DNA of 64,000 bases from Euphorbia lathyris (Eukaryota > Streptophyta > Magnoliopsida > Malpighiales > Euphorbiaceae): the NCBI RefSeq assembly GCF_963576675.1, contig NC_088910.1:102762807-102826806 (forward strand), in the 5' to 3' direction. Of this stretch, positions 33,964 to 44,400 are shown piece by piece (positions within the stretch are counted from its first letter, which is position 1; each line of letters opens with the position of its first letter). A program made the translations under genes and the position numbers. The notes beneath the pieces are model-generated. The model saw only the letters and a list, made by a program, of their open reading frames with translations. It had not been told where the DNA came from and made no database searches.

Positions 33964-36478
33964 ATGGAGGCTCTATTGAGTGCAAGCAAAGAAGGAAACA
34001 TCGACAAGTTATACGCAGCAATTCTCCACAACCCACGAATTTTATCCATGATCGATGAAATACCATTCGTAGATACTCCATTACACATTGCTGCAGATTC
34101 AGGACACGTTGAATTTGCCCTGGAAATCATGAGATTAAAGCCATCTTTTGCTAAAAAATGTAATCCAGAAGGTTTCACTCCAATCCACATTGCAATCCAG
34201 AAAAAGTGTACCCAAATGGTGGTTTGCTTTGTAGAGATGGACCCTGGCCTTGTCCGTGTGAAAGGGAAGGAAGGAATGACCCCTTTGCATGTTGTTGTTA
34301 GGGAAGGAAATTTGGTTCTATTGCAGAGTTTAGTTTCGGGATTTCCTGAATCCATTGGAGATGTGAATGTTTGGCAGGAGACTGCTCTTCATGTTGCTTT
34401 GAAAAACTCTATGTTTGAAGCTTTTCAACTACTGTTGGATATGCTTCGTAAGGATAGTAATGAAGAGATTAATTTGTGGAAAAAAAGAGTTGTTAACTGC
34501 AGGGATTCGGATGGCAATACTGTGTTGCATATTTCAACATTGAGAAATCAATTCCAGGTATATATCCCATTTTAATTATATAAGCTCTCCTTATAAGTAT
34601 ATAGTACTCCAATATTATAGAATTCCCAACCAACCAAAAGCAGCTAATGGACAAAAACATCATATCGTTACTTTTCATAGAAAAATTAATAATTTAATCT
34701 ATGATTGCTGGCTTTAAAAATTATTTATATAATTATTTAAGTATTCAAAGTATATATACTAACACTTTGCATATCTAACGTTAAATGACCAAATTCGTTT
34801 GGTTATTAAGGTTTTTTTTTTTTTTGATAAAAGTTTAGGTAAGGGTAGGTCTACCCACTCCTAAGGTCAGGGCAAACCACAGACCTCGATGAGGGTTTAC
34901 AGTGGAATTTACAGATCACCTACCAATGAGTTATTAAGGTTGTTAACATTACTGTATGTATAATTGGCCTAATATGAGCGGTGGTTTTTACCGAAGTGTG
35001 AATCTAAGTCTTACGATGATTTTAATGTCCACCCTAAGATTTTAATAAGCTTAAATCTAATCGTGATTAATCAAATTCACTTGGTCACTCACTATGTGAA
35101 AATTACTGTTTTGTGAAAATTACTGTTTTAAAGGCTAAAATATGTTAAGCCTAGATAATTGGTTTTATTTCCATTAACCATTAGTTTTTAAAATGAACAC
35201 TTAGTTAAATCCATTTGTTTTGGTTGTAACTTATTTTTCGATTTCGAAAATCAATTTTCCCTCTAGTTATGTGCAACCCTAATAGGGAGATGACTTCGGG
35301 TTTGGTGGTATCCACGAATTCCTAAAGCTATCTCTAGGGCCGGTCTTAACAATTTAGGGGATCAAGCAAAATAATTAATAAAGATTCTTTTAATATAAAA
35401 TTTATTAATTAAAGTATAAAGGTTGGGCAAATCCTTTAGTTTTTTTTTTTAACCAACGGGTTTTCTGAAAAAATGAAACTCTCCTATCATTATCTATATT
35501 AAAAAAAAATAACTTTCATACATATATATAACACTAAAATTCCCGCCGTGGACCCTAGTACGGCACACCCCGGGCGAGCCCTGGCTATCCCCTAACTTTA
35601 GAAATACGAAAAATTACTCGGTGCTTCACGCTATCTGTGCAATAATTTGACATCACATCGTATGTTTGGCACATATAACGTGGTGTGCCAAACATATTGT
35701 GAAATTTGTTTGGAAATACTTGCAGAAGAAACACAAAATATACAACAAATCAAATCATGGAATGTATGAATTAATGATTGTATAACACTTTGTGGAAAAG
35801 ATTGCAGAAAGTTTAGTAACATACAACAAATCAAATCCCGGAATGCTACAACTCAATGCAACGAATGAGAGAAACCAGACAGCCATGGACATCGCACTAA
35901 ACTCTCAGCACCAGCATATCCACCGGCTTCTCAGCCAGATGGTAGCAAACGATGTTGAAATTGAAGTTACCAATCATGTGTCCCCAGAAGAAACACACTC
36001 ATCAGATTGGGAGAAATATCTCAAATTCTATTTGCGAAAGAGCTCGCCGGACAAAACAAGGACTGTTTTGCTCATAACAGCCATACTAATGGCGATGGGT
36101 ACCTATCAGGCAGTCCTAAACCCTCCAGGAGGTGCAGATACTGAAACAGGAATAGCATTATTGAGTAAACATGGATTCAGATATGGTTGGTTCATGGTGT
36201 CTAACACTATTGGGTTTTTCATATCAATGCATATAATAGTGTTACTAATGCGCAATTATCCATTTTATTGGGAGTTATATGTGGCCATACTTGCAATTCA
36301 ATCAGCCTACGATGCGACAATGATATCAATTACGCCCTCCGGGAATATGCGCCTCTTATTCCTCATTGTATCTATTGTAATGCCGATCATCATACCTCCA
36401 TTGTCCTTTCTGTTGAGGAAATTTATTAGTAAACGTAAACAGAGAGGACTTGCAAATAATTCTCATGTTAATGCTTAA
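33964..36478 (+). CDS. Ankyrin-repeat protein with PGG domain (BDA1/ACD6-like), 2 exons
   Basis: Exons 33964-34557 and 35801-36478 join in frame to 423 residues. The acceptor AAAAG at 35796-35800 was chosen over GATTGCAG eight bases later because only it keeps the frame and aligns with the other two loci. Ankyrin repeats fill residues about 38-198: TPLHIAADSG, FTPIHIAIQKK, MTPLHVVVREGN, TALHVALKNSM and NTVLHISTLRN. A degenerate repeat (NATNERNQTAMDIALNSQHQ) follows. The PGG domain begins with VLLITAILMAMGTYQAVLNP and PGG at 307-309, followed by three hydrophobic segments and a basic C-terminus. It is probably membrane-anchored, with a defence or stress role by family analogy. The 1.24-kb intron holds a decayed repeat (about 35337-35590). 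It is transcribed away from the intact paralogue at 29075. Confidence 0.9.
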
Positions 36479-36659
36479 AAATGGAATTATTATCAATAAT
36501 GAATTATTTTATTTTATTTGAAGAAGATAATATTCTGCTTGTTTGCTTTAGTTTGTATTTGGTTTTTTCTGGAATCTTGTTTAGTTAATTATTTCCATGT
36601 AATAAATTCCTAATTTGCATTGATATATTCTATTTTTTCTAGCCTCCTATTGTTTTGAG

Positions 36660-36781
36660 AAATAATTGTTGTGAAAAGTTCGGGGTTCGGATAGTGGATC
36701 GGAGGTACCAATTTAGTTGGGATTTCCAACTACTCTCTTCTCTCTTATCAGCCTTTGCTCAAAAAATAATTGTTGTGAAAA
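36660..36781. mobile_element. Short retroposon-like insert with 18-bp target duplication
   Basis: The 18-bp word AAATAATTGTTGTGAAAA occurs exactly at 36660-36677 and 36764-36781. Between them are 86 bases containing GTACCAATTTAGTTGGGATT and ending GCTCAAAAA. An exact duplication of this length with an A-rich right end is typical of L1-mobilised SINEs, and the insert looks like a 5'-truncated SINE. Confidence 0.65.
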
Positions 36782-37703
36782 TAATCAAGTGTGAAAGAAA
36801 TATTATATATTATTAATTTTTATACATAGATATTTGTTTTATCGGATTGAAATAATTTTAAATTAAGTCTCAATTTAAGAGAAATTATATTCTGAATCGG
36901 GATTAGTACTGGTCTTTCCATTCAAATGATGTCACATTAGCAGTTGGGATGATGTGTCATCATCTAAGTGGAAGGGATTAGTACTCATCTCGTCCCATTA
37001 TATAAATTTTCCAATGTTAAAGGTATTTTTTTCTTTTTGGCTTAAAGTGTTATTTGGCTCCTCATATATTCAAAATTTCATCATTTGGCCCCTAACTATT
37101 TTATGACATTAGGCCTATTAACTATCCCAATGGATTAAATTTTATGCAGTTTGGATGGAGACCAAACAAAACTGTTATCTTCTGATATGTGTTGATACTT
37201 GGATACCTCTTAAAATTTATTTGTCAGATAGATTTTCTTATGTGAAAATAATTAATTAGATGGGGTAAGGTGCAAAAATACCTCTAACGTTTACCCCCTG
37301 GAGCAATTTTACTTCTAACGTCTAAAATTGTACAATCTTACCCTTAATGTTGGCAGCTAAGAGCAATTTTACTCCCTAACGTTGACAAGTTTGGTCAATT
37401 GGAGAAATTATTCATCAAATTATTTTCTCGATTGAATCTTGTCATCTACACCTCATATGTGCATCATTTTATCACTCATTAGTAACAAATCACAAACATA
37501 TGATTAAACATGAATTTTGACATTACTAAGTAAATCATTATTTTAATACATTTTAAAAACTATGGTTTATAAATTAGAGGTCTACAATATATATATATTT
37601 TAAGTTTATGATTTATGAATTATGATATAGAACTTTTATTGAATATACCTTATTTTTAATAATATATATTGATAATATAATTTAATTAGTGAATTATTAT
37701 AGC
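36782..37703. other. Intergenic between ankyrin gene and PMD element
   Basis: AT-rich. It contains repetitive text around 37260-37400 (GGGGTAAGGTGCAAAAATAC, CTCTAACGTT) common in plant dispersed repeats. No partner arm or gene was found. Confidence 0.4.
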
Positions 37704-37955
37704 TAGCCACAAATTCCTACCTCTAGTCTCGGGAATTGACCGAACTACCATTTGCCCAAAAATTGAAAAAAAGATAAAACCTCTCAAATACCTATACACT
37801 CTTCGATCAAATCCGGACTCGTTTTTTAACCAAATCATGGATCGTGAAAGAGACCGTAAAGGGAAAGAGAAAATGGTAAGATTTAGGTTTTATTTTTTTG
37901 ATTTACGGTTTGAATTGGGATCTGTGGGCAATTCTGTTTATACGTCGGAATCGCA

Positions 37956-38146
37956 GTCGGGCGTATGAACATCACGCCCGACCTGTGGTTCCGGCGTAAG
38001 AACATCACGCCCGACCTGTGGTGCGGGCGTGATAGCCTCATGCCCGCACCATAGGTCGGGCGTGATGTTCAAACGCCCGAACCATAGGTCGGGCGTGATG
38101 TTCATACGCCCGACCTGTGGTTCGGGCGTGATGTTCATATGCCCGA
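37956..38146. repeat. GC-rich palindrome of 33-bp units, left side of PMD element
   Basis: Variants of CGGGCGTGATGTTCATACG and GCCCGACCTGTGGTT alternate in both orientations. The 79 bases on either side of about 38035 are mutually complementary. The period is close to 33 bp, so the minus strand is open and would encode an 11-residue repeat (NITPDLWFGR-like). It lies in the first intron of the PMD gene. Confidence 0.8.
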
Positions 38147-38633
38147 GGGGTTTTTTTTAATTATAGTTACATTTAAATTAATTTAGTGTAATTTGTAATT
38201 TATAATTTACATGTTACAATTTTAGATTAATTTAGTGCAATTTTTTGTAGACGGAGCGGCCTACTATCGGGGGGAAATCCATCTCATCATCTACTCGTCG
38301 TCTAGATATGGACGACGAGGATGATACACCACGGCATACGAGATTGCGTCGTATTGATATATTTGGTCGTAGGCGGAGAGGGGCTGCGACGGAGCAGGTG
38401 CGGAGGGGTCCGATTGTGGATCAGCCCGATATTCGTGGATCAGAGGAGGCGACGGATTTTGATGACAGAGAACTTGATAGCGATTCTGTGGAGGACTACT
38501 TGGATGTGGTAGCCCAGGTACTGTGATAGTCTGCAACTAGACATGATCGCGAGGGTGAGGATGTCGATGAGCAGCCGACCCCGGTTAGACAGCCGACCCA
38601 GCGTAGAGGAGGTCGCTTTGCGAGTACGGGTAT

Positions 38634-39064
38634 TTTTAAGTATAATTTTAGTATAATTTTATAAGTTTAGTATAATTTTATAGTTTAGTATAATTTTAGT
38701 ATAATTTTATAACTTTAGTATAATTTTATAACTTTAGTATAAATTAAGTATAATTTATAACTTTAGTATAGTTTAGTATAATTTAAGTATAATCTTATAA
38801 CTTTAGTATAATTTTATAGTTTAGTATAATTTTAGTATAATTTTATAACTTTAGTATAGTTTAGTATAATTTTATAACTTTAGTATAATCTAGTATAATT
38901 TTATAAATTTAGTATAATTTTAGTATAATTTAATAGTTTTAGTATAATTTTAGTATAATTTTATAACTTTAGTATAGTTTTAGTATAATTTAATATAATT
39001 TTAGTATAATTTTATAGTTTTAGTATAATTTTATAATTTCAGTATAATTTTAGTATAATTTTAT
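38634..39064. repeat. AT-rich minisatellite in PMD intron 2
   Basis: About 430 bases made almost wholly of TTTAGTATAATTTTATAAC-like units, with lengths alternating near 11, 16 and 21 bp. It lies between exon 2 and exon 3 of the PMD gene and makes up essentially the whole intron. Confidence 0.9.
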
Positions 39065-40981
39065 ATTTCAGGGACCAGCAAACGTTCCAAAGCTAGTGAG
39101 GACGAGAGCTGGATTGTTAGTAGACCGGTGAATGGTGGCCCCGTTGATGGTTCCGTGATTCCTAGTTTTCTAGGACATGTTGCCTCACGGATGCTGAGAG
39201 GAGAGCTTCAGTCGTTTCTGACATGCTACAACAGATCAACAACATGTCAGAATTTGTGGGTGTGGTTTTCTAGTGCGTCACCCGAGGTAAGAATAATTTA
39301 GTTTGTCAATATTTATTGTAATTTGTATTTTTAACTATAAACCTCAAAAACATTCAGTAATTGTATATGTGTCATTTTACAGCTGAAGGATATGATCGAG
39401 AAGATTGGGTTGTCTCACCTTCCATCTATCATGTTAAGGAACCTTGACACTCCGCTGTTGACTTCGTTCGTGGAGCGGTGGCAGCCCGATACGAACTCCT
39501 TCCACATGTCGTTCGGGGAGATGACTATCCAACTGCATGATGTATGGCAGATTCTTCGTGTCCGAGTTTCCCACTACTGAGCGGCTACATGCCATGTGCA
39601 TGATGATGTTCGGGGTGGATCGGGAGCAGCTTCTGTCGCCGACCCGACATTACTGGAGTGGTGGAGGTGTATTTGTTGATGCTGTACACAAGCTTGTCAT
39701 CGAGGGTAGGGATGACGTTACTCGGGCCACAGCGTGGATGTGGCTTATGCTCGGATCCACTTTGTTTGTTGACAAGAGTGGAGATAGGATTAGGCCGGCC
39801 CATCTTGCTGAGGTTTACGGCGGTGTCAGAGGGGCAGTTGGACTTTCATGGGGGTCTGCTACACTTGCCACGTTGTATCGGCAGCTGGGGATAGCGAGCA
39901 GAGGAGACTGTTCTGGTATATGCGGATGTTTGACCCTACTACAAACGTGGATATACGAGTATTTTTTAGTGTTCAGGTCATATAGACTAGCTCACAGGAT
40001 CCCAACTGACCGTGTCCGTGCATGCAGATGGGAGGTCAGGGTACCAGACAAGACGACCGCCCGACTAGATACCATACGTGGGCAGCTGGACCGTATGACG
40101 GCAGCAGAGGTATTTTATAAAATTTTAGTATTAATTTAAGTATTATTTATAGTATATTATTATTTATTATTGAGTATTATTTTTTTGCAGGTGACATGGT
40201 TGTCTTATGGTCCTGTCCCCGATGATGATCAGCTTCGAGTGTCCTACGCCGGTTGGATACGGTGTAGAGACATTGTCGAGCCGTATATGCCGGATCGAGT
40301 GTTGCGACAGGTCGGATATACTCAGCATATCCCAGCTGAGCGTATTAGACCTGATAAAGCAGTACGACCATGGAGGTCTTTATCGTACAGGCTCACGCAT
40401 TCCTCTGTCACAGTTGAGGATACCTGGCGGAGATTTCCATCGGCTCAGGCATTGATCGGAGGAGATGTCGGCCAGTTGGGTACGATCCCACTACCTATGA
40501 TGTTGCTTACATGGACTGGTATATACGATATTTGCATCCTCATCTCCTTCATGCACCACAGGATGGACCGGTCCAATATGCTTGCGCCAACAGCGAATTT
40601 GTAAGTTTATTATTATTTAATATTATTATTTAGTATTAGTTTATATGTGTTTATTTTTTAATATTTTTTTTGTAGTGGGTTAGCTGGTTGTGGCGTGTCA
40701 CCCAACTAGCGGCTACCCACCGATCTGACGAGAATGCTCCACTCATTAGGAGGGAGATGGATGAGTTTATGGACGTGTGGCGTCGGGCGAACTAAATGTC
40801 GTAATTATATGTACTCTTTTATTACATTTTAACACTTGATATTATATGTACTCTTTTATGTTTATTAATTTTTATTTTAATGTTTATGTTGTTAAATTTT
40901 ATTTGTTAAAGGGTAATCCGAGTTAAAATACCCATAATTTTTATTTCTAAACGGTGAATTCGAGTTAACAACATTTGAGAT

Positions 40982-41155
40982 GGGGGAAAAATACCTCTCC
41001 CGGCACGCGGGCGTGAGGTAATCACGCCTCACCACAAGGTGAGGTGTGATTACCTCATGCCTCACCGTAGGTGCGGACGTGATAGCCTCACGCCTCACCC
41101 TGTGGTGAGGCGTGATTACCTCACGCCCGCATGCCGGGAGAGGTATTTTTCCCCC
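40982..41155. repeat. Long palindrome, right side of PMD element
   Basis: The left arm runs GGGGGAAAAATACCTCTCCC, then GGCACGCGGGCGTGAGGTAA and on. The right arm is its near-perfect complement, ending GGGAGAGGTATTTTTCCCCC. Arms are more than 60 bp. The inside consists of GTGAGGCGTGATTACCTCAC units in both orientations, the same plan as the left palindrome but with different base words. Confidence 0.85.
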
Positions 41156-41225
41156 ATTTCCCACCTCAAAGCCTCGAATGGTATTTTCGTCCTTTCACGG
41201 AGATAGAGGTGGGAAATTGAGGCTA

Positions 41226-41489
41226 TGTTTAACAACATCCTTTAATTATAATTTTGTAATTATAATTTAATATATATTGAATATACCTTATTAAAAGTGC
41301 ATTTATATGTAAAATTCTCAAAATTATTAAGTGCAAAACAGGCCTCAGTCTTGATCTTATTTGGGCTTTTAATTATTGGGTTTTGTGGGGGAGATTAGTG
41401 GAGTCAAACCCATCCACAACCCATTTCAGTTTCGGCATCTTCATTTCAGTCATATTCCTCTCTATTGTTCTCTTTCACCACCACTGTCA
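41226..41489. promoter_or_regulatory. CLPR4 5' flank
   Basis: Sequence between the PMD element's right end and the CLPR4 start. It must hold the proximal promoter and 5' UTR, yet is only about 260 bases, so the element sits very close to the promoter. No clear TATA box. An in-frame upstream Met at 41376 exists but is not in the family. Confidence 0.4.
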
Positions 41490-44400
41490 ATGGAGGTCGC
41501 TACGGCAACTACCACGAGCTTGTCGCTCCACACTCGTATGTTAGCATCGACGCCGGCATCTTCACGGACCTCAAGCTCTACCCGAACATTATCTTTCTCT
41601 TCTTCATCTTCTTCTGTAAGAACTTCTCTCTCAACAAGCTTTGTCTCTCCCTTTTCCTGCGGCGGGAGTGTCACTGGCGATTTCTCCGGAATGAAGCTCC
41701 GACCCGAATGTCTCAATCCGGCATCAATTTCAAGTTCAAAAGGCAAAAGAAGTGTTGTCGCTATGGTAAGTTCACTCTTCAGTCTCTTTATCTTGTTATA
41801 TGTCGCCCCTCTTGTGTTAGGTTTAGCTTGTTTCAATACGCAATCAATCACTTCTGGTACATTCCAGGTCTTCATTTGTAAAATGGATAAGGTTGTTGTT
41901 CTTTATATGAGTGTGCAGGCAATGTAATTATATTATTTATGGAATCAGTTAACTTGAAAATGCTTGGAACAATTTTTGGGTGAATTGAGAATCGTAGAAT
42001 TTGCATAAACTAGTCAGAATTTTTAGGGGTTTCTACTCCTTGAAGCAGGAAAAGGGAACAAATTCTCTTCTCTACTAAATTTCTGTAATTTACCAATGAT
42101 TTTAGGCCATTGAGGAAGTGATGTGGATAGGAATGCCGTCATTAATAAGTATATGTTTTCAAGTTCCTCATAATTTTATGTACTGAAGGTTTTTATTGCA
42201 CGAGGAAAGTTAAGTAGTTCAGCACATGCAGTTTTGAAATTAGGAATTAGGTAGGTATCATAAGGGCCATGTTGCTGTCAACAATTCCTCTTCAGAACTT
42301 TATCTCACTTCCCTCACACGATTGACTAGAGGAAGGAGATGTGTTTATTTTAGACAACTAATTTCTTTGAGAATACAGTATATGGCAACTGATTCATAAA
42401 ATGGACATACTCGTTCCCATCAAAGACGATTGCGCTCCAGAATGTTCAAGTTGTAGGTTTGTGGTTACAGCCTGGTCCTCTCCAAGTTATCTTTTTCCGT
42501 CAAGGAACTGACTTTGATGTTTGGATTGCCCCATGTGTTACTGTTTCTCCCTTCCCTTTCCCCATCTACTTAGAAACCATTTTTAACTGTGCTTAATGTG
42601 TCAATCTCATCAGCAGATCCGGAAGCATATATTTGGGAATTGTCACATAAATCAAGACTCTGGAATGTAACAGGTAGACTGGAAATGGAGAATAAAGGTG
42701 TTACAACTCATAGTGCCAGACAATTTGAGAAAATAGTTCATAGGAACTAGCATTTTGTGAAATTTCTTGCTAATCATTTTTAACTGTAAATACTTTTATT
42801 TTGTTAAAAAAAAAAATCATTTCACACCATTTTATTGACTGAAGGACTGAAAACAGTTTCCTTTGTTTCCTATACTTCTCTTGGTTAATTTCCAACGTGA
42901 ACCTTATACTACCAGCAGAAATGATCTTTATAGATTTGAAATGTTGTGATAATATTGATAAATCTAATCTGCTGAGTTAGATATTGCCGGTTTTGAGCTC
43001 ATGATAAACTCCATATTTTCTCATGAATTGAGATATTTCTTGCTCATAAAATCTCTTACATTCTGCAAATACTTGTTCATTTATTTGCTGTTCTGTTTTG
43101 ACAGGTTATTCCATATACTAGGGGAAGTGCATGGGAACAGCCTCCTCCAGATTTAGCATCATACCTGTACAGGAATCGGATTGTTTACTTAGGCATGTCT
43201 CTTGTTCCTTCTGTCACAGAGTTGATACTTGCAGAATTTCTGTACCTTCAGTATGAGGATGAAGAGAAGCCCATTTACCTCTATATAAACTCTACTGGAA
43301 CAACGAAGGTTTGTCCATTTTATCTAGCTGTCCTTTTTCACATGGGTGTACATACACTATAGACTATAAAATTTTAATCTGTTCTAGGTATGACATGCTG
43401 GTGGTTTCATAAATTAAAATAGTTGATATATCATATATGTTGTGAGGTTCATTATAGTCATGCTAGCAAGACTGTTTTTTCCGATTCTTGGTGTTCTTAG
43501 ACTGCAAGTAGCATTCACTGTAACTCTATATTTACAACTTCCAGTATTTCCTGTAAGTTGATCAAAGTTATTAGTTAGGTTGATGAAACATTTCAAACCA
43601 TCTAGGTAAATTGCTTATTTCTTCCCTCCATCTTCTGTTGCCGATGTATATTTGATCCAATAGTGATATGTCACTACTGTTAGCTCAATTTGTTTATCTA
43701 TTTTGAACTAGAGCTTTCAACATAAGTATTAAGGTTTTCTCTCCAAGGAGTGGCTTGTATTGGATCTCTCAAAAAGAAAATGAAATGGGAAAATAAAGAA
43801 ACAGCCTACTTATGCTTGGTCTTTTTTTTTTGGGTAATAATAATAAGAATTATACAATTGATGTTTCTTTTTTTTTTTTTTGGGTAGATATGGAATGTTA
43901 AAATTCAATTGGCTAAATGGTTGTTGGTAGACCTGGCAATTGTCGTGTTCGTGTCGTGTCATTTCGGGTTCGTGTCAAAAAGAGTAAACCCAAACCCAAC
44001 CCAAAAACTTTCGTGTCAAAGTCGTGTTAACCTATTCGGGTTAGTGTCGATTTCGTGTCGTGTTTTCGGGTTACATGTAATTTTGTTATGCATATATATT
44101 AATAATAACTCTTAAAAATATAAGAAGATATGGTACTGTTTTTAAACATTTTGTATCATTTTTAGATTAGTATGTTAACAATAATTATCGAAATGTTCAA
44201 TAATATCATGTTAGAGGATCATGTAATGTGTTTATAACAATTTAAGAAATTCAAATCAATATTTGCAACTAATAATTATAATTTTATTATCTTTATTAAT
44301 AAAATCACATAAAAAACACGAGAGAATATAACAATAATTTTCAATATCCGTGTCATTTCGTGTCGTTTTCGGGTTCACATATCAACACTAACCCAACCCA

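Larger units (their letters stand above)
37837..40795 (+). pseudogene. Plant mobile domain (PMD) gene, 6 exons, disrupted
   Basis: Exons deduced from splice sites: 37837-37875, 38251-38629, 39072-39286, 39383-40109, 40191-40600 and 40676-40795. Exon 3 has the PMD opening (GGPVDGSVIPSFLGHVA). Exon 4 has LDTPLLTSFVERWQPDTNSF and MTIQLHDVWQILR. Exons 5-6 have SYRLTHSSVTVEDTWRRFPS and WVSWLWRVTQLAATHR. Such proteins are often labelled 'serine/threonine phosphatase 7 long form homolog' although they contain no phosphatase domain. Disruptions seen: in-frame TGA TAG in exon 2 (38522-38527), a frameshift in exon 4 near 39560-39575, and a frameshift in exon 5 near 40475. The last exon is clean. Host PMD proteins (MAIN, MAIL1) act in genome stability and silencing; transposon copies have unknown function. 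Confidence 0.85.
37704..41225 (+). mobile_element. TIR-bounded element carrying a plant mobile domain gene
   Basis: The left end TAGCCACAAATTCCTACCTC and the right end read inwards TAGCCTCAATTTCCCACCTC match at most positions. Similarity continues for about 50 bp to ACCATT on each side. Inside are a GC-rich palindrome (37956-38146), a six-exon PMD gene (37837-40795), an AT minisatellite and a second long palindrome (40982-41155). TIR length suits a Mutator-like element, but no 9-bp target duplication was found and no transposase is encoded. The gene reads rightwards and nearly fills the element. Confidence 0.7.

Noticed and set aside
35809..36478. Acceptor GATTGCAG at 35808 for the second exon of the ankyrin gene
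   Set aside because: It puts stops (AAA GTT TAG) immediately in frame after exon 1. The AAAAG acceptor at 35800 keeps the frame and aligns with both paralogues.
37260..37400. Possible MITE end with TAACGTT-type repeats
   Set aside because: The wording is typical of plant dispersed repeats, but no second arm or target duplication could be found.
38308..40604. PMD gene as a serine/threonine phosphatase
   Set aside because: The common database label mentions phosphatase 7, but no metal-binding phosphatase motifs (GDxHG, GDxVDRG, GNHE) are present.
41376..41489. In-frame upstream Met extending CLPR4 by 38 residues
   Set aside because: The added residues are unlike ClpR4 proteins, and the MEVA start at 41490 fits the family and the transit peptide.
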